The notes beneath the pieces are model-generated. The model did no database searches, had not been told where the DNA came from, and saw only the letters and a list, made by a program, of their open reading frames with translations. From contig CAKRGM010000003.1 in the NCBI GenBank assembly GCA_934330725.1, forward strand, positions 75,557-139,556: DNA of 64,000 nt. Reading direction: 5' to 3'. Below are positions 1 through 8,987 of the stretch, one piece after another; the stretch's first letter is position 1, and each line of letters opens with the position of its first letter. The position numbers were made by a program, and so were the translations under genes. Source of the DNA: an uncultured Lachnospiraceae bacterium (lineage in GTDB: Bacteria > Bacillota > Clostridia > Lachnospirales > Lachnospiraceae).

Positions 1-1
1 A

Positions 2-541
2 GGGGCTTCGTTAAAGCAGATATGTGCCAATGCAAAGGTGACGACCGGTGCATTGTATAAAAGATATAGTGGTAAAGAAGATTTATTCAGTGCAGTAGTA
101 GCAGATGTAGTAAATGATATGAATGAAGCGGTTGAACAAAAAAGAGCGCTTGATGTAAAAAAACTATCAGATAAGGAACTTATTGAATCATGGGAGATGG
201 ATAAAGACTACATGATGTGGTGGTATAAATTCCTTTATGAGCGTTATGACGGATTTGTGCTTTTGCTATGCCGCTCACAGGGAACAAAATATGCTGATTT
301 TGAACGTGAATGGGTGGATAAGATGACCACAATTACATACGGATATTATAGAGAGGCATATGAAAGAAAGATAACTGATACAGATTTAAGTAAAAAAGAA
401 GTTCATATTCTTCTTACGGCATTCTGGGCGACTATATATGAGCCGTTTATTCAGGGATATTCACTTGATGAGATTGATAAACACTGCGATTTAATATGCA
501 GACTCTTTAACTGGAAGAAGACATTAGGCTTTCGTCAATAA
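2..541 (+). CDS. TetR/AcrR-family transcriptional regulator, 5' truncated by the window edge
   Basis: The reading frame is open from base 2, so the gene begins left of the window. The visible N-terminal part reads GASLKQICANAKVTTG followed by ALYKRYSGKEDLF, the recognition helix and following segment typical of a TetR-type helix-turn-helix. A GTG at 38 is only an internal Val codon, not a start. The rest (about 150 residues, rich in aromatic and acidic residues) would be the ligand-binding/dimer domain, which has no recognisable ligand signature. The gene ends 21 bases before an ABC transporter pair on the same strand, so local control of that transporter is the natural inference. The family call is secure; ligand and operator are unknown. 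Confidence 0.85.
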   Translation, partial: GASLKQICANAKVTTGALYKRYSGKEDLFSAVVADVVNDMNEAVEQKRALDVKKLSDKELIESWEMDKDYMMWWYKFLYERYDGFVLLLCRSQGTKYADFEREWVDKMTTITYGYYREAYERKITDTDLSKKEVHILLTAFWATIYEPFIQGYSLDEIDKHCDLICRLFNWKKTLGFRQ

Positions 542-562
542 TTTCAGAAGGAGGCAGTTTAA

Positions 563-2308
563 TTGCTTAAAAAGATTTTGGAATATGCCGGTGAGTATAA
601 AAAGTATACTTATCATGCAATTATATGGATGTTAATCGGTGTGGCATTAAGTATTATCCCATTTGTGTTTGTATATCAGCTTATCACACCATTGCTTGGA
701 TATGGTGAGCTTGATACTGGCGGCATTGTATGGAGAGTGGCTGCCATAGCTTTATGTGGAATCGGATATGCAATATGCTATGTACGTGGTTTGTCTTTAT
801 CACATGAGTCAGCTTACAATACATTAAAGAATATAAGAATTTCCCTTCAGGGGAAAATGGAAGCGCAGCCTTTGGGAGTAATTCAGGGTAAAGGTGTCGG
901 AGTTATAAAAAAGATGTTCATTGATGATATTGAAACAATTGAATTATTACTTGCACATGCACTGCCTGAGGGTACATCAAATCTTGCAGTTCCGGTTTTG
1001 GTGTTTATAGCAATGTTTTTTATTGACTGGAAGCTTGCACTGCTTAGTCTTTGCTCACTTCCACTTGGTATTATTGCGATGGGAATGATGTATAAGAGTG
1101 GCACGGGGCAGATGAATGCATACTATGCTTCATCACAGAAAATGAATAATACGATAGTTGAATATATTAACGGTATGGAAGTTGTAAAAGTATTTAACCG
1201 CGATGGCGAGTCATATAAAAAACTTGAAGAAGATGTAAGAAGCTACAGAGATTTTACACTGGCGTGGTATAAGGCATGCTGGCCATGGATGGCACTGTAT
1301 AACAGTATAATTCCATGTATTGCACTTTTTACATTGCCAATTGGTTCATGGATGGTTTTGCAGGGGTATTCGACACTGCCTGACCTTGTACTTGTTATTT
1401 GTATGAGCTTTGGAGTCGGAGCACCGCTTCTTCGTGCACTCAGCTTTATGGGTACACTGCCGCAGATAAATTTCAAAATAGAAAGCCTTGAGAATATGAT
1501 GAGTGCGCCGGCATTAAAGCAGAGCAGCAGGGTATTTGAAGGTAGTGATCGTACAGTTTCATTTGAAAATGTTCATTTCGCATATGAAGACGCAAAGGAT
1601 AAAGAGGTGCTTCATGGAATAACATTAACAGCTGACAGTGGCAAATTTACGGCACTTGTGGGTGAGTCAGGAAGTGGAAAGTCAACACTTGCAAAGCTTA
1701 TGGTGCATTTTTATGATGTGACAGGCGGAACAGTTAAAATAGGCGGCCAGGATATAACGGATATGAGTATTGAAGCCTTAAATAAGGAAATATCCTACGT
1801 GTCACAGGAGCAGTTTCTGTTTAACATGAGTCTTATGGAAAATATCCGTCTTGGAAAACTTGATGCGACTGATGAAGAAGTGCTTGAAGCAGCAGAAAAA
1901 GCGCAATGTAATGAGTTTTTAAACAGGCTTGAAAATGGAATCTATACAATGGCAGGAGATGGCGGAAAACAGCTTTCGGGTGGTGAAAGGCAGAGAATTT
2001 CACTTGCAAGGGCAATTTTAAAAAATGCACCAATTGTTGTACTTGATGAAGCTACAGCATTTATGGACCCTGAAAATGAAGAAAAAATGAATAAAGCCAT
2101 ATCGGAAGTCATAAAGAATAAGACAGTTATTGTAATTGCACACAGACTGTATACCATAATGAATGCTGACAGAATATGTGTAATGGATAAAGGAAATCTT
2201 GTTCAATCGGGAACACATGATGAACTGCTGAAAACATGTGAAACGTATAAAAGGTTGTGGCAGGCCGGTGAAGGCAGTGCAAATTGGAAAGTATCTACAA
2301 AGTTGTAG
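563..2308 (+). CDS. ABC half-transporter (permease-ATPase fusion), pair 1 first subunit
   Basis: This is a 581-residue MdlB-type exporter-fold protein. An N-terminal six-helix transmembrane domain (about 1-320) is fused to an ATPase. Walker A GESGSGKST lies at about 367-375, the signature LSGGERQR starts near 471, Walker B ends in LDEA near 495-496, and the switch His is near 527. It starts at TTG 563 behind a strong AAGGAGG. The ATPase carries the variant ATAFMDP after Walker B, shared with the first subunit of the second pair, and a C-terminal NWKV. With the next gene it should form a heterodimer. Adjacent AraC and paired half-transporters recall the YbtPQ/IrtAB siderophore group, but the substrate is inferred, not shown. 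It probably belongs to the TetR operon. Confidence 0.88.
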   Translation: MLKKILEYAGEYKKYTYHAIIWMLIGVALSIIPFVFVYQLITPLLGYGELDTGGIVWRVAAIALCGIGYAICYVRGLSLSHESAYNTLKNIRISLQGKMEAQPLGVIQGKGVGVIKKMFIDDIETIELLLAHALPEGTSNLAVPVLVFIAMFFIDWKLALLSLCSLPLGIIAMGMMYKSGTGQMNAYYASSQKMNNTIVEYINGMEVVKVFNRDGESYKKLEEDVRSYRDFTLAWYKACWPWMALYNSIIPCIALFTLPIGSWMVLQGYSTLPDLVLVICMSFGVGAPLLRALSFMGTLPQINFKIESLENMMSAPALKQSSRVFEGSDRTVSFENVHFAYEDAKDKEVLHGITLTADSGKFTALVGESGSGKSTLAKLMVHFYDVTGGTVKIGGQDITDMSIEALNKEISYVSQEQFLFNMSLMENIRLGKLDATDEEVLEAAEKAQCNEFLNRLENGIYTMAGDGGKQLSGGERQRISLARAILKNAPIVVLDEATAFMDPENEEKMNKAISEVIKNKTVIVIAHRLYTIMNADRICVMDKGNLVQSGTHDELLKTCETYKRLWQAGEGSANWKVSTKL

Positions 2309-2313
2309 TAGAA

Positions 2314-2472
2314 ATGGAGATTAGTGTGAAAAATCATGCTGATGCGATCGATTTTTCACACGGCTATTTGTGCCGCAGGCGCCACAAAGTAGCCATGATT
2401 GCAGAGCTGAATCTTAAAATTCAGCTCGCGATTCCTCCGACGCAAAGCGTCTGCGGAATGGAGATTAATATG
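2314..2472 (+). repeat. Structured intergenic repeat, copy 1, inside the ABC operon
   Basis: This element of about 159 bp fills the gap between two ABC subunits. It holds four successive inverted repeats: 2324-2335 with 2350-2361 (12 bp, perfect), 2362-2372 with 2383-2394 (one bulge), 2404-2412 with 2419-2427 (9 bp, perfect), and 2431-2443 with 2447-2459 (5+5 bp around two mismatches, loop AAA). It opens with ATGGAGATTAGTGTGA (2314) and closes with ATGGAGATTAATATGA (2458), an imperfect direct repeat. The right end supplies GGAG (2460-2463), a 6-base spacer and the ATG at 2470 of the next gene. A second copy, roughly 80% identical by eye, lies at 12538-12691. Confidence 0.85.
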
Positions 2473-4224
2473 ATAAATCTGATAAGGAGAATTATGGCTG
2501 TATCAGGAAAATATAAATGGAGAATAAAAGCTGCATTTGTATTTTCATTTTTAAAATCACTGCTTGCGAAAGCACCGGTATGTATGGCATTTATTATGTT
2601 TTCAGCTTTTATAAATGGTGATGTTACAGGAAAGCTGTGCCTTACAATCGGAATAAGTATTGTAATTTGTGTCATACTGCAGGCAATATGTCAGAATATA
2701 GCAGACAGACTGCAGTCAGCGGCAGGATTTATGGTGTTTGCCGATAAAAGAATGGAGCTTGGAGAACATTTAAGAAAAATGCCAATGGGATATTTCACAG
2801 AAGGAAATATCGGAAAGATAAGTTCAGTGCTATCTACGGACATGGTATTTATAGAAGAAAACTGTATGACGGCACTTGCGGATATGATGAGTGAAATTTT
2901 TGCAGAGGGAATAATGATACTTTTCCTGTTTGCTCTTAATATATGGCTGGGAGTTTGCGGCATCGTAATAATACTTGTCATACTTGCAGTAGCAAAGAAA
3001 ATGAGAATAGAAGCACTTGATGATTCATGCAAACGTCAGGAACAGAGTGAAAATCTTACTAAGGCGGTACTTGATTTTACAGAAGGAATTGGTATTATAA
3101 AGACATATAACCTTCTTGGTGAAAAGTCAAAGGAGCTTACGGATAACTTTAAGAAAAGCTGCGAAACAAACCTGGGATTTGAGATGTCACATGGACCATG
3201 GCAGCGAAAGCTTAATCTTATTTATGGTATTGGTGCAGCAGTAATTGTCGGTGTTGCAATGGTTCTTTTTGAAAACAGTCTTATAAGTACATCTTATCTT
3301 ATAGGCCTGATGCTTTTTGTTTTTGATCTTTTTGGCCCGTTAAAGGCATTATATGGCGGAAGTACAAGATTGACAGTTATGAACAGCTGTATGGACAGAA
3401 TGGAAGATGTATTTGCAAGGGAAGAACTAAATGATAATGGAAAAGAAAATATACCATCTGTATGCCCGGAAGGTGAACATGAAATAGAATTCAAAAATGT
3501 TAATTTTGCATATGCAAAGAAAGATGTATTACATAATATATCATTTTCAGTTGATAAGAATCAGATGTGTGCACTTGTTGGACAGTCTGGTGGCGGTAAA
3601 TCGACAGTAGCCAATCTTCTTGCCCGCTTCTGGGATGTCAGGTCAGGCGGTGTATATGTAAGAGGAAAAAACATAAAGGATATACCGTTTTCAGAGCTTA
3701 TGAATCATATAAGTATGGTGTTTCAGAGGGTTTATCTGTTTCAGGATACAATATATAATAATATAAGCATGGGAAGACCGGATGCAACTAAGGAGGAAGT
3801 CATTGAAGCAGCTAAAAAAGCGCGGTGTTATGACTTTATAATGCAGCTTCCAGACGGTTTTGATACGATGATTGGTGAAGGCGGAGAAAGCCTTTCAGGT
3901 GGAGAAAAGCAAAGAATATCGATAGCCAGATGTATACTTAAGGATGCTCCGGTTGTTATACTTGACGAGGCTACAGCCAGTGTTGATGCTGATAATGAAA
4001 AATATATCCAGGAAGCTATAAGTGAATTGTGCAAAGGCAAGACGCTGATTGTAATTGCACACAGACTTAACACTATAAGAAATGCAGATAAGATAATTGT
4101 TATTTCGGATGGAAATATTGCCCAGAGCGGAACGCATGATGAACTGATGAAACATGATGGTATTTATAAAAATTTTGTAACAGGAAGAAATAAAGCAGTT
4201 AATTGGAAAATGGCAGGGAACTAA
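2470..4224 (+). CDS. ABC half-transporter (permease-ATPase fusion), pair 1 second subunit
   Basis: This is a 584-residue half-transporter with transmembrane helices in about 1-320 and an ATPase after that. It has Walker A GQSGGGKST near 371-379, LSGGEKQR near 475, ILDEATAS near 495-502 and an IAHRL switch. The frame stays open upstream through the structured repeat to about 2284. ATG 2470 is chosen because GGAG sits six bases before it and the resulting length matches the partner subunits. It resembles the second subunit at 7077 more than its own partner (shared MVFQ.VYLF, ARC.DFIMQLP and IGEGG), so the two pairs look like paralogous heterodimers. The C-terminus again has NWK. Substrate unknown; siderophore or xenobiotic transport are candidates. 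Confidence 0.87.
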   Translation: MINLIRRIMAVSGKYKWRIKAAFVFSFLKSLLAKAPVCMAFIMFSAFINGDVTGKLCLTIGISIVICVILQAICQNIADRLQSAAGFMVFADKRMELGEHLRKMPMGYFTEGNIGKISSVLSTDMVFIEENCMTALADMMSEIFAEGIMILFLFALNIWLGVCGIVIILVILAVAKKMRIEALDDSCKRQEQSENLTKAVLDFTEGIGIIKTYNLLGEKSKELTDNFKKSCETNLGFEMSHGPWQRKLNLIYGIGAAVIVGVAMVLFENSLISTSYLIGLMLFVFDLFGPLKALYGGSTRLTVMNSCMDRMEDVFAREELNDNGKENIPSVCPEGEHEIEFKNVNFAYAKKDVLHNISFSVDKNQMCALVGQSGGGKSTVANLLARFWDVRSGGVYVRGKNIKDIPFSELMNHISMVFQRVYLFQDTIYNNISMGRPDATKEEVIEAAKKARCYDFIMQLPDGFDTMIGEGGESLSGGEKQRISIARCILKDAPVVILDEATASVDADNEKYIQEAISELCKGKTLIVIAHRLNTIRNADKIIVISDGNIAQSGTHDELMKHDGIYKNFVTGRNKAVNWKMAGN

Positions 4225-5132
4225 TGAATAATAACATTGATAATACTACTTTTACATATGATTTTTCAAATGATTCAGGCAGAGGCAAAATTACAGGATA
4301 TAATGTTTTTCCGGGTGTGACAATTGCATTTAATGATTTCCATATGCAGTATTACGATTCGGATTTTGCGCCCGGAAAGGATTTTTTTTGTATAGACTAT
4401 TGCCGTGAGGGCAGGCTTGAGTATGAATCAAAGGAATATACATATTCATATGTTGAAGCGGGAGATGTTAAATTTGACAGACGCCTTACCCATATGGGAC
4501 GGTTTGAAATGCCACTGTCACATTATCATGGAATAATGGTTGGATTTGACATGGAGACCGCCTCAAAAGCTTTAAAAGAACAGATAAAGGATTTTTCTGT
4601 GGATTTGTATGAGATACGTGATAAATTCTGCAGGACACGTTTTCCAAGGGTATTGCACGGACTTAATTCAATTGAGCATATATTTAATGAGATGTTTTGT
4701 GTCCCTGAAGAGATAAAGATGGAATATATGAAAATTAAGGTTTTTGAACTTCTGCTTTTCTTAAAGGCATTGAATATTCCGGAAAATACAGAAGAAAAGC
4801 CGTATTTTTATAAAATCAGGGTGGAAAAAGTCAAAGCAGTACAAAGATTCATAAAAGACAATGCAGATAAAAATTTCAAACAGGAATATCTGGCTGATAA
4901 ATTTGATATTCCACTTACGTCCATGAAACAGTGTTTTAAGTCAGTATATGGCTGTTCAATTGGTGAGTGGCTGCTGCAGTACAGAATGAACTGTGCGGCG
5001 GTGCTTTTAAAAAACAATAAGGGACTAAGTGTTACAGAAATTGCATCCATGTTCGGATATGAAAGTCCGAGTAAATTTGCAATTGCATTCCGAAAGATTA
5101 TGAAACAGTCTCCGACACAATATAGAAAATAA
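4224..5132 (+). CDS. AraC-family transcriptional regulator
   Basis: This is a protein of about 302 residues. The C-terminal 100 residues are an AraC/XylS double helix-turn-helix: the first helix region is QEYLADKFDIPLTSMKQCFK, and the second is near VTEIASMFGYESPSKFAIAF, ending with the family-typical SPTQYRK. The N-terminal 200 residues are a cupin-like sensing domain with no recognised ligand. The start is ATG 4224, overlapping the preceding stop as TAATG, so translation is coupled to the ABC gene; a TTG 21 bases upstream is less likely. AraC regulators beside paired half-transporters occur in siderophore systems (YbtA with YbtPQ). It probably controls one or both transporter pairs. The family is certain; the signal is inference. 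Confidence 0.87.
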   Translation: MNNNIDNTTFTYDFSNDSGRGKITGYNVFPGVTIAFNDFHMQYYDSDFAPGKDFFCIDYCREGRLEYESKEYTYSYVEAGDVKFDRRLTHMGRFEMPLSHYHGIMVGFDMETASKALKEQIKDFSVDLYEIRDKFCRTRFPRVLHGLNSIEHIFNEMFCVPEEIKMEYMKIKVFELLLFLKALNIPENTEEKPYFYKIRVEKVKAVQRFIKDNADKNFKQEYLADKFDIPLTSMKQCFKSVYGCSIGEWLLQYRMNCAAVLLKNNKGLSVTEIASMFGYESPSKFAIAFRKIMKQSPTQYRK

Positions 5133-5198
5133 TTAAGATAGTTAGTTATCTAAAACGCTTTGTCTATTTGGGACTGAATTGTCTTTTCAGAGTAGAAA

Positions 5199-5250
5199 TA
5201 TAATACAGTAATGATAAGATATGGATGGTGTGAAAAGCACCATCCATTTT
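5199..5250 (+). terminator. Hairpin after the AraC gene; terminator, or leader attenuator of the next operon
   Basis: ATGGATGGTG (5221-5230) pairs perfectly with CACCATCCAT (5238-5247) across a 7-base loop and runs into TTTT. It ends the AraC transcript. A TATAAT at 5199-5204 lies just upstream, with no good -35 at 17 bases. If that is a promoter, the hairpin would sit about 10 bases into the leader of the second ABC pair and could act as an attenuator. Confidence 0.65.
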
Positions 5251-5299
5251 AAGTTTTGCAAATACTTGTTTATGTGGAAAAAAGGAAGGAGAGATTAAT

Positions 5300-7084
5300 G
5301 TGAATGAAAAAAACAAAAAGGACAGCTGGTTTTCGGAACTTTTGTCTTATGCGGACGGAAGTAAAGGAAAACTTGGATTATCAGTACTGCTGTCTGTAAT
5401 AAGCGTGGTTGGCGGGCTTATTCCTTACTTTTGTTTTTATAAGGTTATAGAAACATTTGTAAACAATGAAGCATCTGCCGATATTATACTGAAATGGTGC
5501 ATAGTGGCATTTGTAAGTTATGTTGTAAAGGTAGTGTTATTTGGCTTTTCAACAAATTTAAGCCATCATGTGGCATATCATATTCTTGAATCTTTACGAT
5601 TAAAGGTGGCAGACAGATTTTTACATGCGCCGCTTGGAATGGTAACATCACATTCAATTGGTGAAATAAAAAATATTATTGTTGAAAAAATCGAAAATAT
5701 TGAGCCGCCGCTTGCACATATTATTCCTGAAGGAGCAGGATATTTCATACAGCCGCTGGTAAGTCTTATAGCACTTATTATTGTTGACGGAAGAATAGCG
5801 CTTGCATCACTTGCTACAGTGCCTGTTTCTTTTGTGTTAATGATGGTTACATTTAAAATAAGCGGAAAGAATTTTGATAAGTATAACGAGTCAAATGCCG
5901 TGATGAACAGTACCATCGTTGAATATATTGAAGGAATTGAAGTAATAAAGGCTTTTGGAAAATCTGGTGCGTCATATGAAAAATATGCAAATGCAATAAA
6001 TAACTACAGAGATTTTGTACTGAAATGGCTCTCATCAACATGGGCAACAATGAAGCTTACATTTGCCCTGTTTCCATCTACGTTACTTGGAGCACTTCCT
6101 GTAAGCCTTGCACTTGCAGTGAATGGCTCAATATCAGTTGCACAGGCAGCACTTGCAGTAATGCTTGCAATGTCTATGGTAAGTTCACTTGCAAAGCTGG
6201 AGGTTTTCTCGGAGAATATACGTGAAATGCAGTGTACTGTAAATGAACTTCATCAGTATCTTGAGATGCCATCACTTCCGGAACCATCTGAAAATGCTGA
6301 TTTAAAAGGTTATAATATTGAAATTAAAAATGTCGGATTTGCATATAGTGATGCACCTGACAAGGAAGTATTAAAAAATGTAAGTATGGATATACCAGAG
6401 GGCAGTTTTACAGCACTTGTTGGTCCGTCAGGAAGTGGTAAGTCAACTATAGCAAAGCTTATCGCGCGTTTTTATGATGTTACAAATGGCAGCATAAAGA
6501 TTGGTGGAACAGATGTTAAAAATATGCCGCTTAGCCAGCTGTCAGATACCGTAAGCTTTGTCGCACAGGATAACTTCTTATTTAAATGCTCAATTCTTGA
6601 AAATATCAGAATGGGTAATCCAAAAGTAACAGATGAAGAGGTAAAGGCTGCTGCAAGAGCTGCTCAGTGTGAAGAATTTATAATGAAACTTCCTGATGGA
6701 TATAATACCCATGCCGGTGATGCCGGAAAACGACTTTCGGGTGGTGAAAAGCAAAGAATTGCAATTGCCAGAATGATGCTTAAAAATGCACCGATAGTCA
6801 TACTTGATGAGGCAACCGCATTTACTGATCCTGAAAATGAAAACAAGATCCAGAAAAGTATTGCAGCGCTTACAAAGGGAAAGACTCTGCTTGTTATAGC
6901 ACACAGACTTTCAACTATTCAGAAAGCAGACAATATAGTTATTTTAAATAATGGCAGCATATATGCACAGGGAACACAGGAACAGCTGCTTTCAGACTGT
7001 CCGATGTATCAGCGGATGTGGCAGGCACATATCGGTGCAAAGCAATGGGCAGTTAAAGGAAAGGAGGCCGCAGGAAATGTTTAA
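5300..7084 (+). CDS. ABC half-transporter (permease-ATPase fusion), pair 2 first subunit
   Basis: This is a 594-residue exporter-fold half-transporter with an N-terminal transmembrane domain, Walker A GPSGSGKST near 375-383, LSGGEKQR near 479, Walker B VILDEATAF near 500 and an IAHRL switch. The start is GTG 5300 after AGGAAGGAGAG; the overlapping ATG at 5298 is out of frame and stops at once. The ATAFTDP motif and Q-loop region (AQDNFLFKCSILENI) align it with the subunit at 563, supporting duplication of a heterodimer. It ends with a QWAV motif and a KGKEAAGNV tail that overlaps the next gene. It is separated from the AraC gene by a hairpin, so it may be an independently controlled operon. 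Substrate unknown. Confidence 0.88.
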   Translation: MNEKNKKDSWFSELLSYADGSKGKLGLSVLLSVISVVGGLIPYFCFYKVIETFVNNEASADIILKWCIVAFVSYVVKVVLFGFSTNLSHHVAYHILESLRLKVADRFLHAPLGMVTSHSIGEIKNIIVEKIENIEPPLAHIIPEGAGYFIQPLVSLIALIIVDGRIALASLATVPVSFVLMMVTFKISGKNFDKYNESNAVMNSTIVEYIEGIEVIKAFGKSGASYEKYANAINNYRDFVLKWLSSTWATMKLTFALFPSTLLGALPVSLALAVNGSISVAQAALAVMLAMSMVSSLAKLEVFSENIREMQCTVNELHQYLEMPSLPEPSENADLKGYNIEIKNVGFAYSDAPDKEVLKNVSMDIPEGSFTALVGPSGSGKSTIAKLIARFYDVTNGSIKIGGTDVKNMPLSQLSDTVSFVAQDNFLFKCSILENIRMGNPKVTDEEVKAAARAAQCEEFIMKLPDGYNTHAGDAGKRLSGGEKQRIAIARMMLKNAPIVILDEATAFTDPENENKIQKSIAALTKGKTLLVIAHRLSTIQKADNIVILNNGSIYAQGTQEQLLSDCPMYQRMWQAHIGAKQWAVKGKEAAGNV

Positions 7085-8828
7085 AACAATAAAGAGAATA
7101 ATTAACTGGTGCGGCGAATTTAAAGGTAAATTATATACAGGTTTTGTTTTTGCATTCTTTTCACACTGGTTTACTGCAATGCCGATATTTATTGCGGCAT
7201 ATACGATTGGCCAGCTCATAGAGCAGGCAAGGGGAAATGCTGTATTTGATAAAAAATGGATATGGCTTAGTCTGGTCAGCATTATCGGCCTTGTATTACT
7301 GAGATTCCTGTTTGATTATCTGAGAGCACGTTTTCAGGAAGGCATAAGCTATGAACTGATTGCAAGAGACAGACTGGCAATTGGTGATGCATTAAAGAGA
7401 GTGTCACTTGGATATTTCCAGCAAATGGATACAGGAAGTATCTTAAACTCTGTAACAACCGGATTACATACACTTGAAAATATGGGTATAAGAATGGTTG
7501 ATAATTTTGTCGGAGGATATTTGAATTTCATTGTAATATTCTTATTTCTGCTGTTTGTAAACCCGGTTGTATCACTGATTGCAATTGCAGGCGTAGCAGT
7601 GTCATTTGTATTTCTGCTTGTTATTTCAGGACACAGCAAGAAGTATGCACCATATGAGGCAAAAGCCACAAAAGATATTATAGCAGCAACTATTGAATAT
7701 GCCCACGGGCTTCCTGTTGTTAAGTCATTTGGACAGGGTGGTGCGGCAATGAAAGCATTTTCAGATTCATGCAGGGACAGCAGGGATATTAATCTTAAGA
7801 TCGAAAGTGGATTTACTCCTGCAAACTGTATGCATCTTATTGCATTAAAAACAGCATCAGTAGCACTTGCGGGAGCTGCATGCTTTTTGGGATTTACAGA
7901 TCAGATGAGCTTTAGCATGATGCTTATGTTTGTTTTCTTTTCATTCAGTATATTTGCATCTCTTGAACCAATCAGTGACAGCGCACATGTCCTTGGTGTG
8001 ATTGATACAGCAATGAACCAGCTCGATGAGCTTAAGGAGTGCAATTATATAGATAAAGATGGTAAAGATATTAAAGTCTCAAATTATAATATATCTTTTA
8101 AACATGTTAATTTTGGATATGATTCAAGACAGATATTAAAGGATGTAAGTTTTGATATTCCTGAAAAGACATCAACGGCCATAGTAGGTCCTTCAGGAAG
8201 CGGTAAAACTACAATATGCAATATTCTTTCAAGATTTTATGATGTTGACAGTGGAAGTGTTACGCTTGGTGGCAGAAATGTAAAAGATTTTACATGTGAC
8301 AGCCTTCTTAAAAACTTTTCAATGGTATTTCAGAATGTATATCTTTTCAATGATACCATAAGAAATAATATATGTTTTGGTAAGCCGGATGCGACGAAGG
8401 AAGAAATGATTACTGCTGCAAAGAAAGCGCGCTGCCATGACTTTATAATGCAGCTTCCAAATGGCTATGATACTGTTATAGGCGAGGGCGGCTCCACTTT
8501 GTCAGGCGGAGAAAAGCAAAGAATTTCAATCGCACGTGCAATAATGAAAAATGCACCTGTTATTATCCTTGATGAGGCGACAGCAAGCATTGATCCTGAA
8601 AATGAACATCTTATCCAGGATGCTATTACAGAACTTACAAAGGGCAAAACAATCATTACGATTGCACACCGTCTTGCAACTATTGAAAATGCAGATCAGA
8701 TTCTTGTTGTAGATGATGGAAGGATAGTTGAAAAGGGAACACATAAAGAACTTGTTAAACGTGAAGGCAGATATAAGGAATTTGTAAAAATCCGTGAACA
8801 GGCAGAAGGATGGAATATAACTGATTAG
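7077..8828 (+). CDS. ABC half-transporter (permease-ATPase fusion), pair 2 second subunit
   Basis: This is a 583-residue partner of the preceding gene, which it overlaps by 8 bases (ATGTTTAA). ATG 7077 follows AAGGAGG at 7061-7067 with a nine-base gap; longer in-frame extensions into the upstream gene are not needed. Walker A GPSGSGKTT is near 371-379, LSGGEKQR near 475, and Walker B IILDEATAS near 497. It shares MVFQNVYLF, KKARCHDFIMQLP and VIGEGG with the subunit at 2470. It ends EGWNITD, again with a Trp near the C-terminus, as in all four subunits. A heterodimer with the 5300 product is nearly certain from overlap and paralogy. Transport direction and substrate remain inference. Confidence 0.88.
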   Translation: MFKTIKRIINWCGEFKGKLYTGFVFAFFSHWFTAMPIFIAAYTIGQLIEQARGNAVFDKKWIWLSLVSIIGLVLLRFLFDYLRARFQEGISYELIARDRLAIGDALKRVSLGYFQQMDTGSILNSVTTGLHTLENMGIRMVDNFVGGYLNFIVIFLFLLFVNPVVSLIAIAGVAVSFVFLLVISGHSKKYAPYEAKATKDIIAATIEYAHGLPVVKSFGQGGAAMKAFSDSCRDSRDINLKIESGFTPANCMHLIALKTASVALAGAACFLGFTDQMSFSMMLMFVFFSFSIFASLEPISDSAHVLGVIDTAMNQLDELKECNYIDKDGKDIKVSNYNISFKHVNFGYDSRQILKDVSFDIPEKTSTAIVGPSGSGKTTICNILSRFYDVDSGSVTLGGRNVKDFTCDSLLKNFSMVFQNVYLFNDTIRNNICFGKPDATKEEMITAAKKARCHDFIMQLPNGYDTVIGEGGSTLSGGEKQRISIARAIMKNAPVIILDEATASIDPENEHLIQDAITELTKGKTIITIAHRLATIENADQILVVDDGRIVEKGTHKELVKREGRYKEFVKIREQAEGWNITD

Positions 8829-8874
8829 GCAGTAATTAAGGATTCTCTGAAATAAACACAAAATCATGACTGGT

Positions 8875-8913
8875 AAAGGCTTATAGCTGTTATTTGGTAA
8901 ACTATAAGCCTTT
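8875..8913. terminator. Hairpin between converging transcripts
   Basis: AAAGGCTTATAG (8875-8886) pairs exactly with CTATAAGCCTTT (8902-8913) across a 15-base loop. It sits between the end of the ABC operon and the end of the converging transporter gene, so it may serve both strands. The T-tracts are short on either side, so termination strength is uncertain. Confidence 0.6.
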
Positions 8914-8987
8914 ATGATGTACCAGTAAACTCTTTTATTTAAGATGTTTTATACATAAAATAACCGGTCATGGTAAAAACAAAAGAA

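Noticed and set aside
2284..2469. In-frame extension of the second ABC subunit through the structured repeat (about 62 extra residues)
   Set aside because: The extension is the repeat read in one frame, the partner subunits lack it, and GGAG-N6-ATG at 2470 gives the normal length.
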